From NCBI GenBank assembly GCA_034770075.1, contig CM068385.1, positions 50,848,746-50,912,745 on the forward strand: 64,000 bases of DNA, given 5' to 3'. Shown piece after piece: positions 46,695 through 56,760 of the stretch (the first letter of the stretch is position 1; the number at the start of each line of letters is the position of its first letter). The position numbers were made by a program, and so were the translations under genes. Source of the stretch: Aralia elata. Taxonomy: Eukaryota > Streptophyta > Magnoliopsida > Apiales > Araliaceae. The notes beneath the pieces are model-generated. The model was given only the letters and a program-made list of their open reading frames with translations, did no database searches and had not been told where the DNA came from.

Positions 46695-48270
46695 TCAATA
46701 ACGATCTAGTAAAGCATAGCATAGCTCGGCTGACAGTCCCAAAATGAAGCATCTACCACTGCCCCTGGTCTGAAATACAATGGCCTCTCTATCAGCAATG
46801 GCAGCATCTCTAGCCCGAATGGCCTCATCTCTCTCGGCAAGGGCGGCATCCCTCTCGGCTTCAGTAGTAATCAGGGCCAGGAGGAGTCGGGAATACCTCA
46901 GCGACCCGACTCGGGGCAGAATCGGCTGAAATGGAATGGTCTGCGGTAATCTTCTGTGAAAATCACATCCAGAGTCATCAAAGGCCCCCGTACCGACTCA
47001 AACTAGCCGAATCCAGGTCTCCACGCAACCACTGTACGTAGGCAAATGTCTGGATGTGAACAGCTCGCACTATATTCGGCAAAGATCCTGCGATCCCCAA
47101 AGCTCGTATACCTGCGATAGATCCCTCTCTGTACAGGATGATATAAGGAATCCGGGATGCGGGCTGGCACCCGCAAAGGGGTGTAAATCCTGTGTCTGAT
47201 CAAACTGCCCCATATACCGCCAGGGGATGATAGGTCGTCACGACCCCTTAAACCCAGCAATGGGAATGAAATCCAGGTCAGGCACATGGGTCAAGAAACG
47301 CATGAAAGAGCAATAGCCCGAGTAGAACCAATAGATGAAAGGGATCCTCGGATGACCGACAGAAATGCTGTCCAGGAGACCGCATCCGTACAGCTCATGG
47401 GACGAAACGGAAACTGCTGCTGGCTATGTTGTGACTGAAGCAAAACCCTTGGCGGCGGAAATGGCCGATGGGACTAAGATAGACTCATGAACCATATGTA
47501 CAACAAGGTCGAACTCCCTCTGAAGAATCTCCTCCTCGGAAGGACTGGCAATATGTGGATGACATATAGGTATCCGCCAATATCATAGGAAGAATGGTAT
47601 GATCCTCCCGGAGGGCTCGAACGGCCGCAACAATCCGCGTGTCCAAATGATCGGATCCTGCAGGCAAATACAAAACTGAGATGACACAGGCCATCAGAAC
47701 ATCCACTCTCAAGGCATCCCAGCGCTCTTCGGACACGGAAAAATCACCGAGGAAAAGACGGAAACTATCAGATGATCCAAATCGGTCAATCAAGAATTGA
47801 AGAGGAACCATATGGTCTGATGTGATTACCGGTAATAAGACAGCCCTCCGCCAAACCGGTGGAAAAAGTCAAGAATTGACGGCGCATGGAACCAACTGTG
47901 ACCCTAGCACAAGGGCCGTCCAACGACAAGCCGGTAAAGCGAGCATACTCCTCAAGGGTGGGGGTCAGCTCTACTGTCCCTAACCTAAACACCTGACGGG
48001 CAGGGGCCCAATAGCTCAGAAGACCATCCACAAAGCCCGCTGGGCACCTGAAAGGTCAGTAAGGACCAAGAATGTCCCAAAAGACCATCTGCGATAATCC
48101 TGTCTGCCGGCAGTAAACTGTCCAACCAGCGAAAGAGACTGCCAACCAACCCTGTGGGAGGAATGAGAATCCAAACGAGCCACGACATCCGTAGGACGAC
48201 ATCTGTGGGAAAATAGTATCAAAAAGACTGTTACAGGGGTCATTCTCTATCCATAAATAAAAGAGCATGC
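46695..48270 (-). pseudogene. TAT-1 antisense extra ORF, plant-mobile-domain/DUF7745-like
   Basis: On the minus strand, and in several frames, a protein is read that is unrelated to gag-pol: GFVDGLLSYWAPARQVFRLG and VELTPTLEEYARFTGLSLDG (48040-47900), then FLIDRFGSSDSFRLF, LRVDVLMACVISVLYLPAGS, VAAVRALREDHTILPMILAD (47790-47580). The C-terminus is a charged helix with EAERDAALAERDEAIRARDA (near 46865-46800) and a stop at 46695. The F-x-x-G-x-x-E-L-x-P-T-L-E-E-Y pattern is that of aminotransferase-like plant mobile domain proteins and DUF7745. Tat elements are known to carry extra ORFs, some antisense, between pol and the 3' LTR. Function unknown. At least four frameshifts. Confidence 0.75.
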
Positions 48271-48421
48271 ATCATAACAGTTAATAATAAAGCAGGTGAA
48301 TTCCATAAGAGATGAAAAAGAACTGTGCAATAAATAAATAAATGAGTTTCAGTACATGGTGCAATAAATGAAAAAGAAATCTAAGCAGGTGCCGATACAA
48401 AAGGCCCTATCCTATCCTGGT

Positions 48422-48870
48422 CTAAATAAAATCAGTATCATCTATGAAAGCAGGATCCTCGAACTGATCCCCTGGAGTCGTCGAGCTCGGAGGACCAAAG
48501 TTCATATCAGGGATGTAGGGATGCGCTGTGGCATCAGATGAACTCGGGCCTGCATCATAACCTGCACCGTCAGGATCGTAGGTGTAAGCCTCCTCCGGGG
48601 CCCGGCCCAACCCCCTAATAAACAGCGATAACTGATCTACCTGGCGGGTCAATGAGGCGATCTGCTCAGTATGGGTAGGGGTCCGAACACAGGCAGCCCA
48701 ATCGGTCATCGTCACCGAGCCTGGAACCATGTCTCCAAGGAAGAAAGTGGTCCGAGTCTGAGGACCGATGGTACGGGGCACCCACCATGTACGGAATGCA
48801 TCACTCGTAGTGGGACCCGTGGAAAGCATCCGACCGTCCTCCCCGGCAAGCATGATCTCCGAGATGGATG
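48422..48870 (-). CDS. Second antisense reading frame next to the minisatellite
   Basis: The frame is open on the minus strand from the array down to a stop at 48422. The non-repeat part is about 145 residues: AFRTWWVPRTIGPQTRTTFF, WAACVRTPTHTEQIASLTRQ with a short coiled-coil-like helix, and an acidic Pro/Ser/Asp-rich tail ending FEDPAFIDDTDFI. Its makeup looks protein-like, not random. I do not recognise a family. It lies upstream of the plant-mobile-domain-like ORF on the same strand, so it could be a separate protein or the displaced end of another. A start at the Met of MLAGEDG (near 48852) would exclude repeat-encoded residues. The continuous frame extends further into the array. Confidence 0.45.
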
Positions 48871-50540
48871 TCCGGCGACGATAACCGGCTCCGACAAGAT
48901 AACCAACCGGCGACGATAACCGGGGGTTACGAGATGGGTGACCGGCGACGATACCCGGCCCCGACATGACGATCGACCGGCGACGATAACCGGCGATCAC
49001 GAGATGGATGTCCGGCGACGATAACCGGCTCCGACAAGATAACCAACCGGCGACGATAACCGGGGGTTACGAGATGGGTGACCGGCGACGATACCCGGCC
49101 CCGACATGACGATCCGACCGGCGACGATAACCCGGCGATCACGGAGATGGATGTCCGGCGACGATAACCGGCTCCGACGGATAACCAAACCGACGACGAT
49201 AACCGGGGGTTACGAGATGGGTGACCGGCGGCGACGATACCACGGCCCCGACATGACGATCGACCGGCGACGATAACCGGCGATCACGAGATGGATGACC
49301 GGCGACGATAACCGGCTCCGACAAGATAACCAACCGGCGACGATAACCGGGGGTCACCGAGATGGGTGACCGGCGACGATACCCGGCCCCGACATGACGA
49401 TCGACCGGCGACGATAACCGGACGATCACGAGATGGATGACCGGCGACGATAACCCGGCTCCGACAAGATAACCAACCGGCGACGATAACCGGGGTTACG
49501 AGATGGGTGACCGGCGACGATACCCGGCCCCGACATGACGGATCGACCGGCGACGATAACCGGCGATCACGAGATGGATGTCCGGCGACGATAACCGGCT
49601 CCGACAAGATAACCAAACCGGCGACGATAACCGGGGGTTACGAGATGGGTGACCGGCGACTGATACCCGGCCCCGACATGAACGATCGACCGGCGACGAT
49701 AACCGGCGATCACGAGATGGATGTCCGGCGACGATAAACCGGCTTCCGACATAGATAACCAACCGGCGACGATAACCGGGGGTTACGAGATGGGTGACCG
49801 GCGACGATACCCGGCCCCCGACATGACGATCGACCGGCGACGATAACCGGCGATCCACGAGATGGAATGTCCGGCGACGATAACCGGCTCTCCGACAGAT
49901 AACCAACCGGCGACGATGACCGGGGGTTACGAGAGGGGTGACCGGCGACGATACCCGGCCCCGACATGACGATCGACCGGCGACGATAACCGGCGCGATC
50001 ACGAGATGGATGTCCGGCGACGATAACCGGGCTCCGACAGATAACCAACCGGCGACGATAACCGGGGGTTACGAGAGGGGTGACCGCGACGATACCCGGC
50101 CCCGACATGACGATCGACCGGCGACGATAACCGGCGATCACGAGATGGATTGACCGGCCGACGATAACCGGCTCCGACAAGATAACCGACCGGCGACGAT
50201 AACTGGAGGTTACGAGATGGGTGACCGACGATCGATACCCGGCCTCGACATGACGATCGACCGGCTGACGATAACCGGCGATCACGAGATGGATGTCAGG
50301 CGACGATAACCGGCTCCGACAGATAACCGACCGGCGACGATAACCGGGGGTTACGAGATGGTGACCGGCGACGATACCCGGCCCCGACATGACGATCGAC
50401 CGGCGACGATAACCGGCGATCACGAGATGGATGTCCGGCGACGATAACCGGCCTCCGACAGAGGACCAACCGGCGACGATAACCGGGGGTTAACGCGATG
50501 GGTGACCGGCGACGATACCACGGCCCCGAACGAGACGATA
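48855..50540. repeat. TAT-1 minisatellite: 12 copies of a 140-bp unit made of four 35-bp subunits
   Basis: Each subunit begins CCGGCGACGATAACC (or TACCC) followed by one of four 20-base tails: GGCTCCGACAAGATAACCAA, GGGGTTACGAGATGGGTGA, GGCCCCGACATGACGATCGA, GGCGATCACGAGATGGATGT. The four alternate in fixed order, giving a 140-bp higher-order unit. Copies of the GAGATGGATG tail start near 48861, 49001, 49144, 49288, 49429, 49571, 49713, 49857, 50001, 50141, 50286 and 50430. Unit lengths of 140-145 reflect private one- to four-base indels. It lies between the antisense ORF and the polypurine tract. Hypervariable tandem repeats in this 3' untranslated region are known in Tat/Ogre elements. Confidence 0.97.
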
Positions 50541-50756
50541 GATTGAAAGAGTGAACCCAAAGACTAACGAACACGGTCAAGGGATTGAATACATTTGACA
50601 CTCTTACGAATGTCTTGCAATGCATTGCATCTTATGTTGCATCATAAGCTATATGTGTGAGGCATTCATGTATGCAATGTCATTCTTACACACTGTCATT
50701 CATGCATCGAGTGTCTATTCTTTATCCTGTTCATTTCATTTATCATTTCATAAACA
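50541..50756 (+). other. TAT-1 3' spacer
   Basis: Unique sequence between the minisatellite and the polypurine tract, rich in ATGCAT and CATTCAT words. It is homologous in reverse complement to 59251-59490 of TAT-2. Confidence 0.7.
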
Positions 50757-50773
50757 TGATAAAGAGGGGCAGC
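50757..50773 (+). other. TAT-1 polypurine tract
   Basis: TGATAAAGAGGGGCAGC directly precedes the TGTAGACAC start of the 3' LTR. The same sequence in reverse complement follows the TAT-2 LTR at 59235. Confidence 0.92.
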
Positions 50774-51080
50774 TGTAGACACACCCAAATTTTGCGTTTC
50801 CTTCTACTAACCGTGACAGGAGGGCGAAATCGTCAATTGAAACCAGCTTGCGGGAGCAAAGGAGCGGGCACAAGGGCGAGCGCCCGGTCCCGCCGCAATG
50901 ATTTGGGCAGCCCAAGTCGACGTGACAGCATGAACCGTCCGAGGCAGGCATTTCCGAATGAGGTGGCACGTCTCCCGGAAGTTCCGGACTGCGGGAATAC
51001 GAGCCTGTCAGCGAAAACCGACGTTGCGGTACGAAAGTCGAGGCGTGGCACGAAAATCGAGAAAAAGTCAAGCCCGCCAG

Positions 51081-51221
51081 CCGCGGATAGATCTGCGGCC
51101 AAGTGGGTGTGCGCCAGCACGAAAACCGGGAAATCAGCACTCAGCAGCTGAGTGCGATGGGAGGCGTGCCAGCTGGCCCAGCCGCAGATCCATCTGCGGC
51201 CAGCCGCAGATAGATCTGCGG
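51081..51221. repeat. Cluster of CCGCAGAT-NN-ATCTGCGG palindromes in the Tat LTR
   Basis: Three copies: CCGCGGATAGATCTGCGG (51081-51098), CCGCAGATCCATCTGCGG (51182-51199) and CCGCAGATAGATCTGCGG (51204-51221). The last two are perfect 8-bp-arm palindromes with a two-base centre. They lie just upstream of a TATA-like site. The 5' LTR, TAT-solo (near 17077) and TAT-2 (near 58838 and 58934) have them in differing number. Confidence 0.9.
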
Positions 51222-51235
51222 CTGGCTCTGGCCAG

Positions 51236-51248
51236 CCTATTATAAGCC
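51236..51248 (+). promoter_or_regulatory. Candidate LTR promoter TATA box
   Basis: CCTATTATAAGCC lies 15 bases after the palindrome cluster. At the same place TAT-solo has CCTATTTTAAC and the 5' LTR has CCTTTTTAAGCC. Position and form suit a TATA box; the start site is not determined. Confidence 0.5.
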
Positions 51249-52935
51249 AGCTTCGGCAGCATACCAGGGGGTTCAGCAGTTTTTTGGAAGAAGAAGAATT
51301 TCTGCAGCAGCAGCAAAAAAACACGGAAATAGAGAGAAAATAGCTAGATTTTGCAACAAAAATAGGGAGAAAGAAGAGGAAAAAAAGAGTGGAATTAATT
51401 CTTTTGAGTTTGATTGTATCAAATACATCATTTATCCTATTCAAATACACAAGTTCACATCCATTTGAGATCAATTGCAAGGTGAAAATCTTCTATTTGT
51501 TCTAGCAAATTCATGTCCTATTGATTTGGGTAAATTAGATATAATTTTCATGTATCTTGTTGAACAATGAATTAGGGATTATGAGTGAAGTTTCCATCGG
51601 AAATTAAACTCTTCCTAATAAACCCGATGATAATTCGTTCATTAATTTCTTTGTTTGTTTTAAGGTGTTATATTTGGTATCAATTCCTTTAAATCGTTAT
51701 TTTAGGATGTCTTGGTATTGTTAGATTATCCAGGTTAGTTTATTTTCTTGTAATATCCGATTGGTTTGTGTGTGGATACTTGGTTGTGAGCCCTAGGAAA
51801 GCGACCCCGGGATCCCAATCCGATGATGGACATATCTTGATGTAAGAAGTAGAAGTGACGTAGTTTTCATTGTAAATATGTAATCGTTGGGCCTTAAAAC
51901 GACGCTAAGGCGAGAATCGTGCTTAAGGCCCCGAAAATAGTGAAATTTGTGGTGATTGTTGGCGTTCGGGGATATTTTGATGGCTTACATGCCCATGAAT
52001 AGCCCCGACGCGTGTTTATGCTTGATTTGATTTATGACATGAAATTTGATTTTCAAAGCTAAATGATAAGATTTTCATAAAATTCAAATCAAAGTAGGAG
52101 ATTAGAATCACGAGGTTAAAATTTGAGAAATGTTAATGAATGTTGATTCCTATCTAACGAGAAAGCCAAAGAAAAAACATCGTTTTCAAATATCACAACA
52201 AAAATGATTTGCAAAATAAGTAATATTTTATTAAATCTTTGTGCATAGGGTGAAAGAGATTCTAGAAATTGCCCGATCGTTTCACGAAAGCAACGTATAG
52301 ATCTCGATTCCTATTTTGACGAAGGTTTAAAACTCTTGTTTTGCCAAAACGACCACCTAATGAAAATCTCATAGTTTTGATAAATTAAAATCAAACCTTT
52401 CTCATAAAAGAATAAAGCTTGCACGTGTATACCGAAAAAGACATTCCGAAGCGTTATCAAAGTAAAACACGATTTCCCTAAAAAATCCAAATGACTCTTT
52501 CATTACAAAAACTCACCACCAACATTCACATAAGCACACATACACACACCACGCACGCACAAACACATACATTTCATGAATTAAAGGATAGGAGAAGCAT
52601 CAAGATTGCGGTAACCGTGTTTCACGGAAGTCGAGGGGTGCCTAACACCTTCCCCTCACTTAAGCAAGCCCCCGAACTCTATGAATCTCGATTCGCAGAC
52701 CAATTAATTCGGAGTCACATATGAGCCAGGGATTTATAAAACACGAAAATTCGGATGAGTTGGTACATCCATTTCAAATATACCAACTGGCGACTCTGGT
52801 TAATTGGCTCATCATAAAAACGATCTTTCAAAACCCCGTCGACATCAATGCCGACCTTTTCCAAACGACATCTAAATCAAAAGGCTAAAATTGGAAAAGA
52901 CCAAAGACGAGAAGCGAAAAAACCCGGCGTCGACA

Positions 52936-53760
52936 GTGGTCTAACATGAAAAGAGAGATAGCGGAATGGGTAAGTAAATGTTTAACGTGTCAAAGGGTTA
53001 AAGCTGAACATCAGAAACCCAGTGGATTATTACAGCCCTTAGAAATTCCTGAGTGGAAATGGGAGCATATTACCATGGATTTCGTAGTTGGCCTTCCAAC
53101 CACACAAAAGGGTCACAATGCCATTTGGGTGATTGTAGATCGTCTTACCAAATCAGCTCATTTCCTACCCATCAAAATCAACTTCAGTCTAGACCAGTTA
53201 GCCAGACTTTACATCAATGAAATCATTTCTAGACATGGAGTCCCTGTTTCTATAGTATCAGACCGAGATCCACGATTTACTTCAAATTTTTGGATAAGTC
53301 TTCAGAAAAATTTAGGAACTCAGTTGAGACTAAGTACAGCATACCATCCACAAACTGATGGTCAGAGTGAGAGAACCATCCAGACATTGGAAGACATGTT
53401 GCGCTCTTGCATCATGGATTTTAAGGGAAGTTGGAAAGATCCATTACCTTTGGTAGAATTTGCATACAACAATAGTTACCATGCCAGCATAGGAATGCCA
53501 CCTTTTGAAGCCTTGTACGGAAGAAAATGTAGAACGCCTTTATGTTGGGATGAGGTCGGAGAGCGACAAAATGTTAGGACCTGAAATAGTGCAACAATCA
53601 ACCACGGAGGTAGTTCGAATTATACGGGGAACGATTACAAGCGTCACAAAGATCGACAGTAAGAAATATGCTGATCAACACAGGAAGTTACAAGATTTCG
53701 AAGTCGGTAGTCACGTATTCTTAAAAGTATCTCCGTGGAAGGGAAAAAATACGTTTCCGG
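52936..53760 (+). pseudogene. int: CHR-4 integrase, right part
   Basis: From the TAT-1 junction the frame reads SNMKREIAEWVSKCLTCQRV (zinc-binding end), then the complete catalytic core: TMDFVVGLP (Asp), SIVSDRDPRFTSNFW (Asp) and TDGQSERTIQTLEDML (Glu), all intact, and AYNNSYHASIGMPPFEALYG. One extra A near 53568 shifts the frame after DEVGERQ; the reading resumes as KMLGPEIVQQ to FEVGSHVFLKVSPWKGK. A second shift lies near 53745. Integrase joins cDNA to the target. This is the best-preserved coding block of the window and is Tekay-like. Confidence 0.94.
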
Positions 53761-54126
53761 CAAGAAAGGCAAATTGAGTCCGAGATTTATTGGGCCATTT
53801 CAAATATTGAGGAGGATAGGCGAGGTAGCCTATGAGGTAGCCCTACCTCCTGAACTGGAACATATTCATAACGTGTTTCATGTGTCCGTGTTACGACCGT
53901 ACAAACCTGATTATAAACACGTTATTGACTACGGAGGCCCATTCAAATCGAGAAGGATTTATCGTATGAAGAAATTCCTATTGAAATTGTGGATAGGAAA
54001 GAAACAAAATTTGCGAAATAAAACGTTTCGGTTTAAGGTTATTCTGGAGAATCAGAATATCGAGGAAGCTACGTGGGGGGGCTCGAGAGTAAAATGCGAG
54101 ATAACTACCCACATTTATTTATCATA
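53761..54126 (+). pseudogene. CHR-4 integrase C-terminus and chromodomain
   Basis: Open as KLSPRFIGPFQILRRIGEVA and HNVFHVSVLRPYKPDYKHVI, the GPF/Y region. The chromodomain follows, but one inserted base near 53935 shifts the frame, so PIQIEKDLSYEEIPIEIVD is in a different frame from the end (NIEEATW). A seven-G run near 54080 shifts the tail. The final stop is at 54124-54126. The chromodomain of these elements binds histone marks of heterochromatin in known family members. Confidence 0.88.
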
Positions 54127-54164
54127 GACTGCACTGTAAATTTCTGAGGGACGAAATTCTTATT

Positions 54165-54177
54165 AGATGGGGGTGAA
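54165..54177 (+). other. CHR-4 polypurine tract
   Basis: AGATGGGGGTGAA immediately before the TGTAATATTCCG start of the LTR. Confidence 0.85.
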
Positions 54178-54519
54178 TGTAATATTCCGAACCCTAATAA
54201 GATCTGTATATGTAAATTATGTGTTTAATAAATGAAATTTTTTATGATATGACTTTGTATTATGTGATTTGTGTATTTTATTAAACAATTAGGTCAAATA
54301 AAAATTTTTCGTCAAGCAGCTGTGTCGTGCTTAATCGGACAAAATAATTTGTCGTGCTTCCGGGAATTCATCGAGAAGCGTTTCGGCAAATTATTTTTGT
54401 AAGCTGTTTGTGTCCGTGCTTGGGAATTGACGAACGTGCTTTGTCGTGCTTCGACATTAATATAATATTATATTAACTGATAAAATTTCTAAAATAAGTT
54501 AAATAGGGTTTAAAATGTT

Positions 54520-54770
54520 ACACGGAAATAGAAAACCCTAAGTTGAAAACCCTAAGTTGTAATAGTTATCCGAATTGATCGATTAAAACCCCTAATTATT
54601 GTACAATAATCTTAATTAATATAATTAAGATTTAAATAATGAATCATAATGTTAATTATGAACCATTAAGATTTAAACTAAAACCCTAAACGAAAGATTA
54701 AAACCCTAATTGTAGGATTGAAAACCCTAAACCCTAATTAGAAACCCTAAAGCCCTAATTTGATTCAAGA
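54520..54770. repeat. Cluster of AAACCCTAA words
   Basis: At least eight AACCCTAA words occur, two of them adjacent (AAACCCTAAACCCTAA near 54722). The word equals the plant telomere unit and the telo-box found in plant promoters. It lies in the first 600 bases of the CHR-4 LTR. Confidence 0.85.
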
Positions 54771-55572
54771 AACACTAAACTATGGAGTTATAAATCTTAA
54801 TTGTGATATAATATCATAATTAGGGTATTAACTAAACTTAATTTAACATCCTAATCATGATTAACAAAAATCTAGATTTAATTAGTAGGTAAAATAAATC
54901 AAAATTAAAATCCTAGCCAATGAAAATGAAGCTAGGAGTGTGCAAGCTTGTGCTTGACACACTCCAGCACAAGTAGGTGCCCAAGATCAGGTTTGACTAA
55001 CACAAGTCCCAAGCCTAGATATTTATGGAGGCAAAAATTTGGAAATTTAGCCTAGGAAACCCTAATTCAAGACACTATAAATAGAATGAGATCTGATCAT
55101 GCAAGCCTACGAAATTTCAAAGCTTATACACTTAGAAACATACCATATCAAGCCCCAGCAACCTCAAGTTCAGAATCAGAAGCTAGGAATTAAAACTTTG
55201 AAGAAAAAGGTGCAAACCCCTAATTTATGTTTGATCTTCAAGCCCTGCAAAATTTTTGTGTTTTAGATGTTTAGGGAATCCTTATTAATATGTTATTTAG
55301 TGATCTGGGCGGTTAAAACATGTTTACATAACATCTAGATATGAAAATCAAGCCAAAAACTCAAACTGTTCTTGGCAGTCAAGAACAGTCTGACAGGCCT
55401 TTTTGTCAGAGATTTTGATTGACTTAAAATGTTTGTTTGATGTGTTTTAAAGCATGAATCAGTAGTTTGCCATGTTAGCTTTAAGATCCAATTGGTAGAA
55501 TGGTTAAATTATCTCTAGGATATAAGTTATTAATGGTCAAAACCCGTTGACCGACCATGGGGGACTGATTTC

Positions 55573-55808
55573 TGGGTAACCCAGAAATCATATGAATGTC
55601 TAACAGTTGGATGTCAGACTTTTGATCAACCCAGAAATGACCTAGATGATATTTAATATGTTGTTTCTTGTGTTAGACATGTTATTTGGTATGTAAACTA
55701 CAATATTGAATCATCAAAACACATTTAGCAAACACAGAATCAAAGTTATTCATGGTCAAACCATGTTGACTGACCATGACTACTTGAGTTTCTGGGTAAC
55801 CCAGAAAC
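55573..55808. repeat. Two TTTCTGGGTAACCCAGAAA palindromes
   Basis: TTTCTGGGTAACCCAGAAA-type palindromes lie near 55571-55588 and 55790-55808, each preceded by GTTGAC(C/T)GACCATG. They mark a degenerate duplication of about 220 bp in the CHR-4 LTR. Confidence 0.8.
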
Positions 55809-56067
55809 TCAAGAACAGTTTGAACCCGGTGGTTTGACCATCAAATTTAGAGCATGATATGATATAGTTTGAGGTAAAATTTGATATGTCGTTGTACACT
55901 GTCATGTTGGCTATACCAACAAACAAAAATCAAACACAAACATCAAACGAGCTGAGATTAATTTGAGGTCAAAAGTCACTGTTGGATATTGACCAAGTGT
56001 TCTTCATGAAGAACACCTTTAGCGACAGTCTTCAACCCAAACCCAGAAACCTAAGAAACTAAGCAGA

Positions 56068-56093
56068 CCGTCGCTAAAGCCCTTTAGCGACGG
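56068..56093. repeat. Perfect 12-bp hairpin
   Basis: CCGTCGCTAAAG, two bases, CTTTAGCGACGG. A further half copy TTTAGCGACAG lies near 56019. It could fold in the LTR transcript. Confidence 0.92.
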
Positions 56094-56414
56094 ATTTTTA
56101 ATAAAAATAAAATAAAAATTAATTAAATAAATTATAAAATAATAAATAAATAGTAAATAATTATTAATAATTAATAAATAAATTCGAAAATTTATTTTTA
56201 AATTATAAAAATTTATTTTTAATATTTTTATATATTCTGATAGATTATTTAATTTAATTAAATAATAAATAATAATTATGATAAATCATTTAATAATTGT
56301 TTTAATTATTTAAAAATGATATTAAATTATTAAATAATTATATTAATTATTTAAAAATAATATTAAGGTAAATAAAATTATTATATATAAATAATAAAAT
56401 ATTAAATATTTAAA

Positions 56415-56760
56415 TATTATTAATGATAAATAAATCATTTAAATAATATATTAAGTATTTAAAAATTACTTTAAATGATAATTAAATCATTTAAATATCC
56501 AATTAAGTTTTGAAAATTATGGTAAGTAATAAATAAATTATTTTAATGATAAAATAAAGTCTAAAAATATTATTAATGATAAAATAAATCATTTAAATAA
56601 TATTCTATCTTTCTAAAAATATTATAAATGATAAATAAATCATTTAAATAATATTTTAAGTATCAAAAATATTCTAAATGATAAATAAATCATTTAAATA
56701 ACATATTAAATATTTTAAAATTATTCTAAATGATAATTAAATCATTTAAAAATATTCCTA
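56415..56760. repeat. AT-rich tandem repeat, period about 51 bp
   Basis: Six or seven degenerate units, each with AATGATAAATAAATCATT or close variant, start near 56421, 56473, 56573, 56626, 56676 and 56727. Each core is a palindrome (AATGAT with ATCATT). Confidence 0.85.

Larger units (their letters stand above)
34695..52935 (+). mobile_element. TAT-1: complete Tat/Ogre-type Ty3/gypsy element
   Basis: The element is 18.2 kb with both LTRs (34695-36991 and 50774-52935), a 5-bp target duplication GTGGT (34690-34694 and 52936-52940), a primer site at 36994 and a polypurine tract at 50761. The internal order is gag, protease, RT, RNase H, archaeal-like RNase H, integrase, antisense ORF and minisatellite. 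The second RNase H, large size, TGGCGAC-type primer site and 3' tandem repeat are all features of the Tat lineage. It was inserted in the integrase gene of CHR-4 in the same direction. Confidence 0.95.
50774..52935 (+). mobile_element. TAT-1 3' LTR
   Basis: It is 2162 bp, TGTAGACAC to CGTCGACA, followed by the target duplication GTGGT. It agrees with TAT-solo and TAT-2 at most places where the 5' LTR differs, so it is the better copy. It carries the palindrome cluster 51081-51221 and a TATA-like site at 51236. Confidence 0.96.

Noticed and set aside
46695..48270. A host plant-mobile-domain gene captured or standing alone.
   Set aside because: It lies inside the borders of TAT-1, between pol and the 3' LTR, where Tat elements are known to carry extra ORFs. 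An element-borne ORF is the simpler reading.
48900..50530. Long reading frames on both strands across the TAT-1 and TAT-2 arrays.
   Set aside because: The repeat unit lacks stop codons in several frames, and 35 and 140 are not multiples of three, so the frames drift and end at indels. They are by-products of the repeat.
54700..54740. An interstitial telomere remnant.
   Set aside because: Only two telomere units are adjacent; the rest are scattered words in an AT-rich LTR, so a telo-box cluster fits better.
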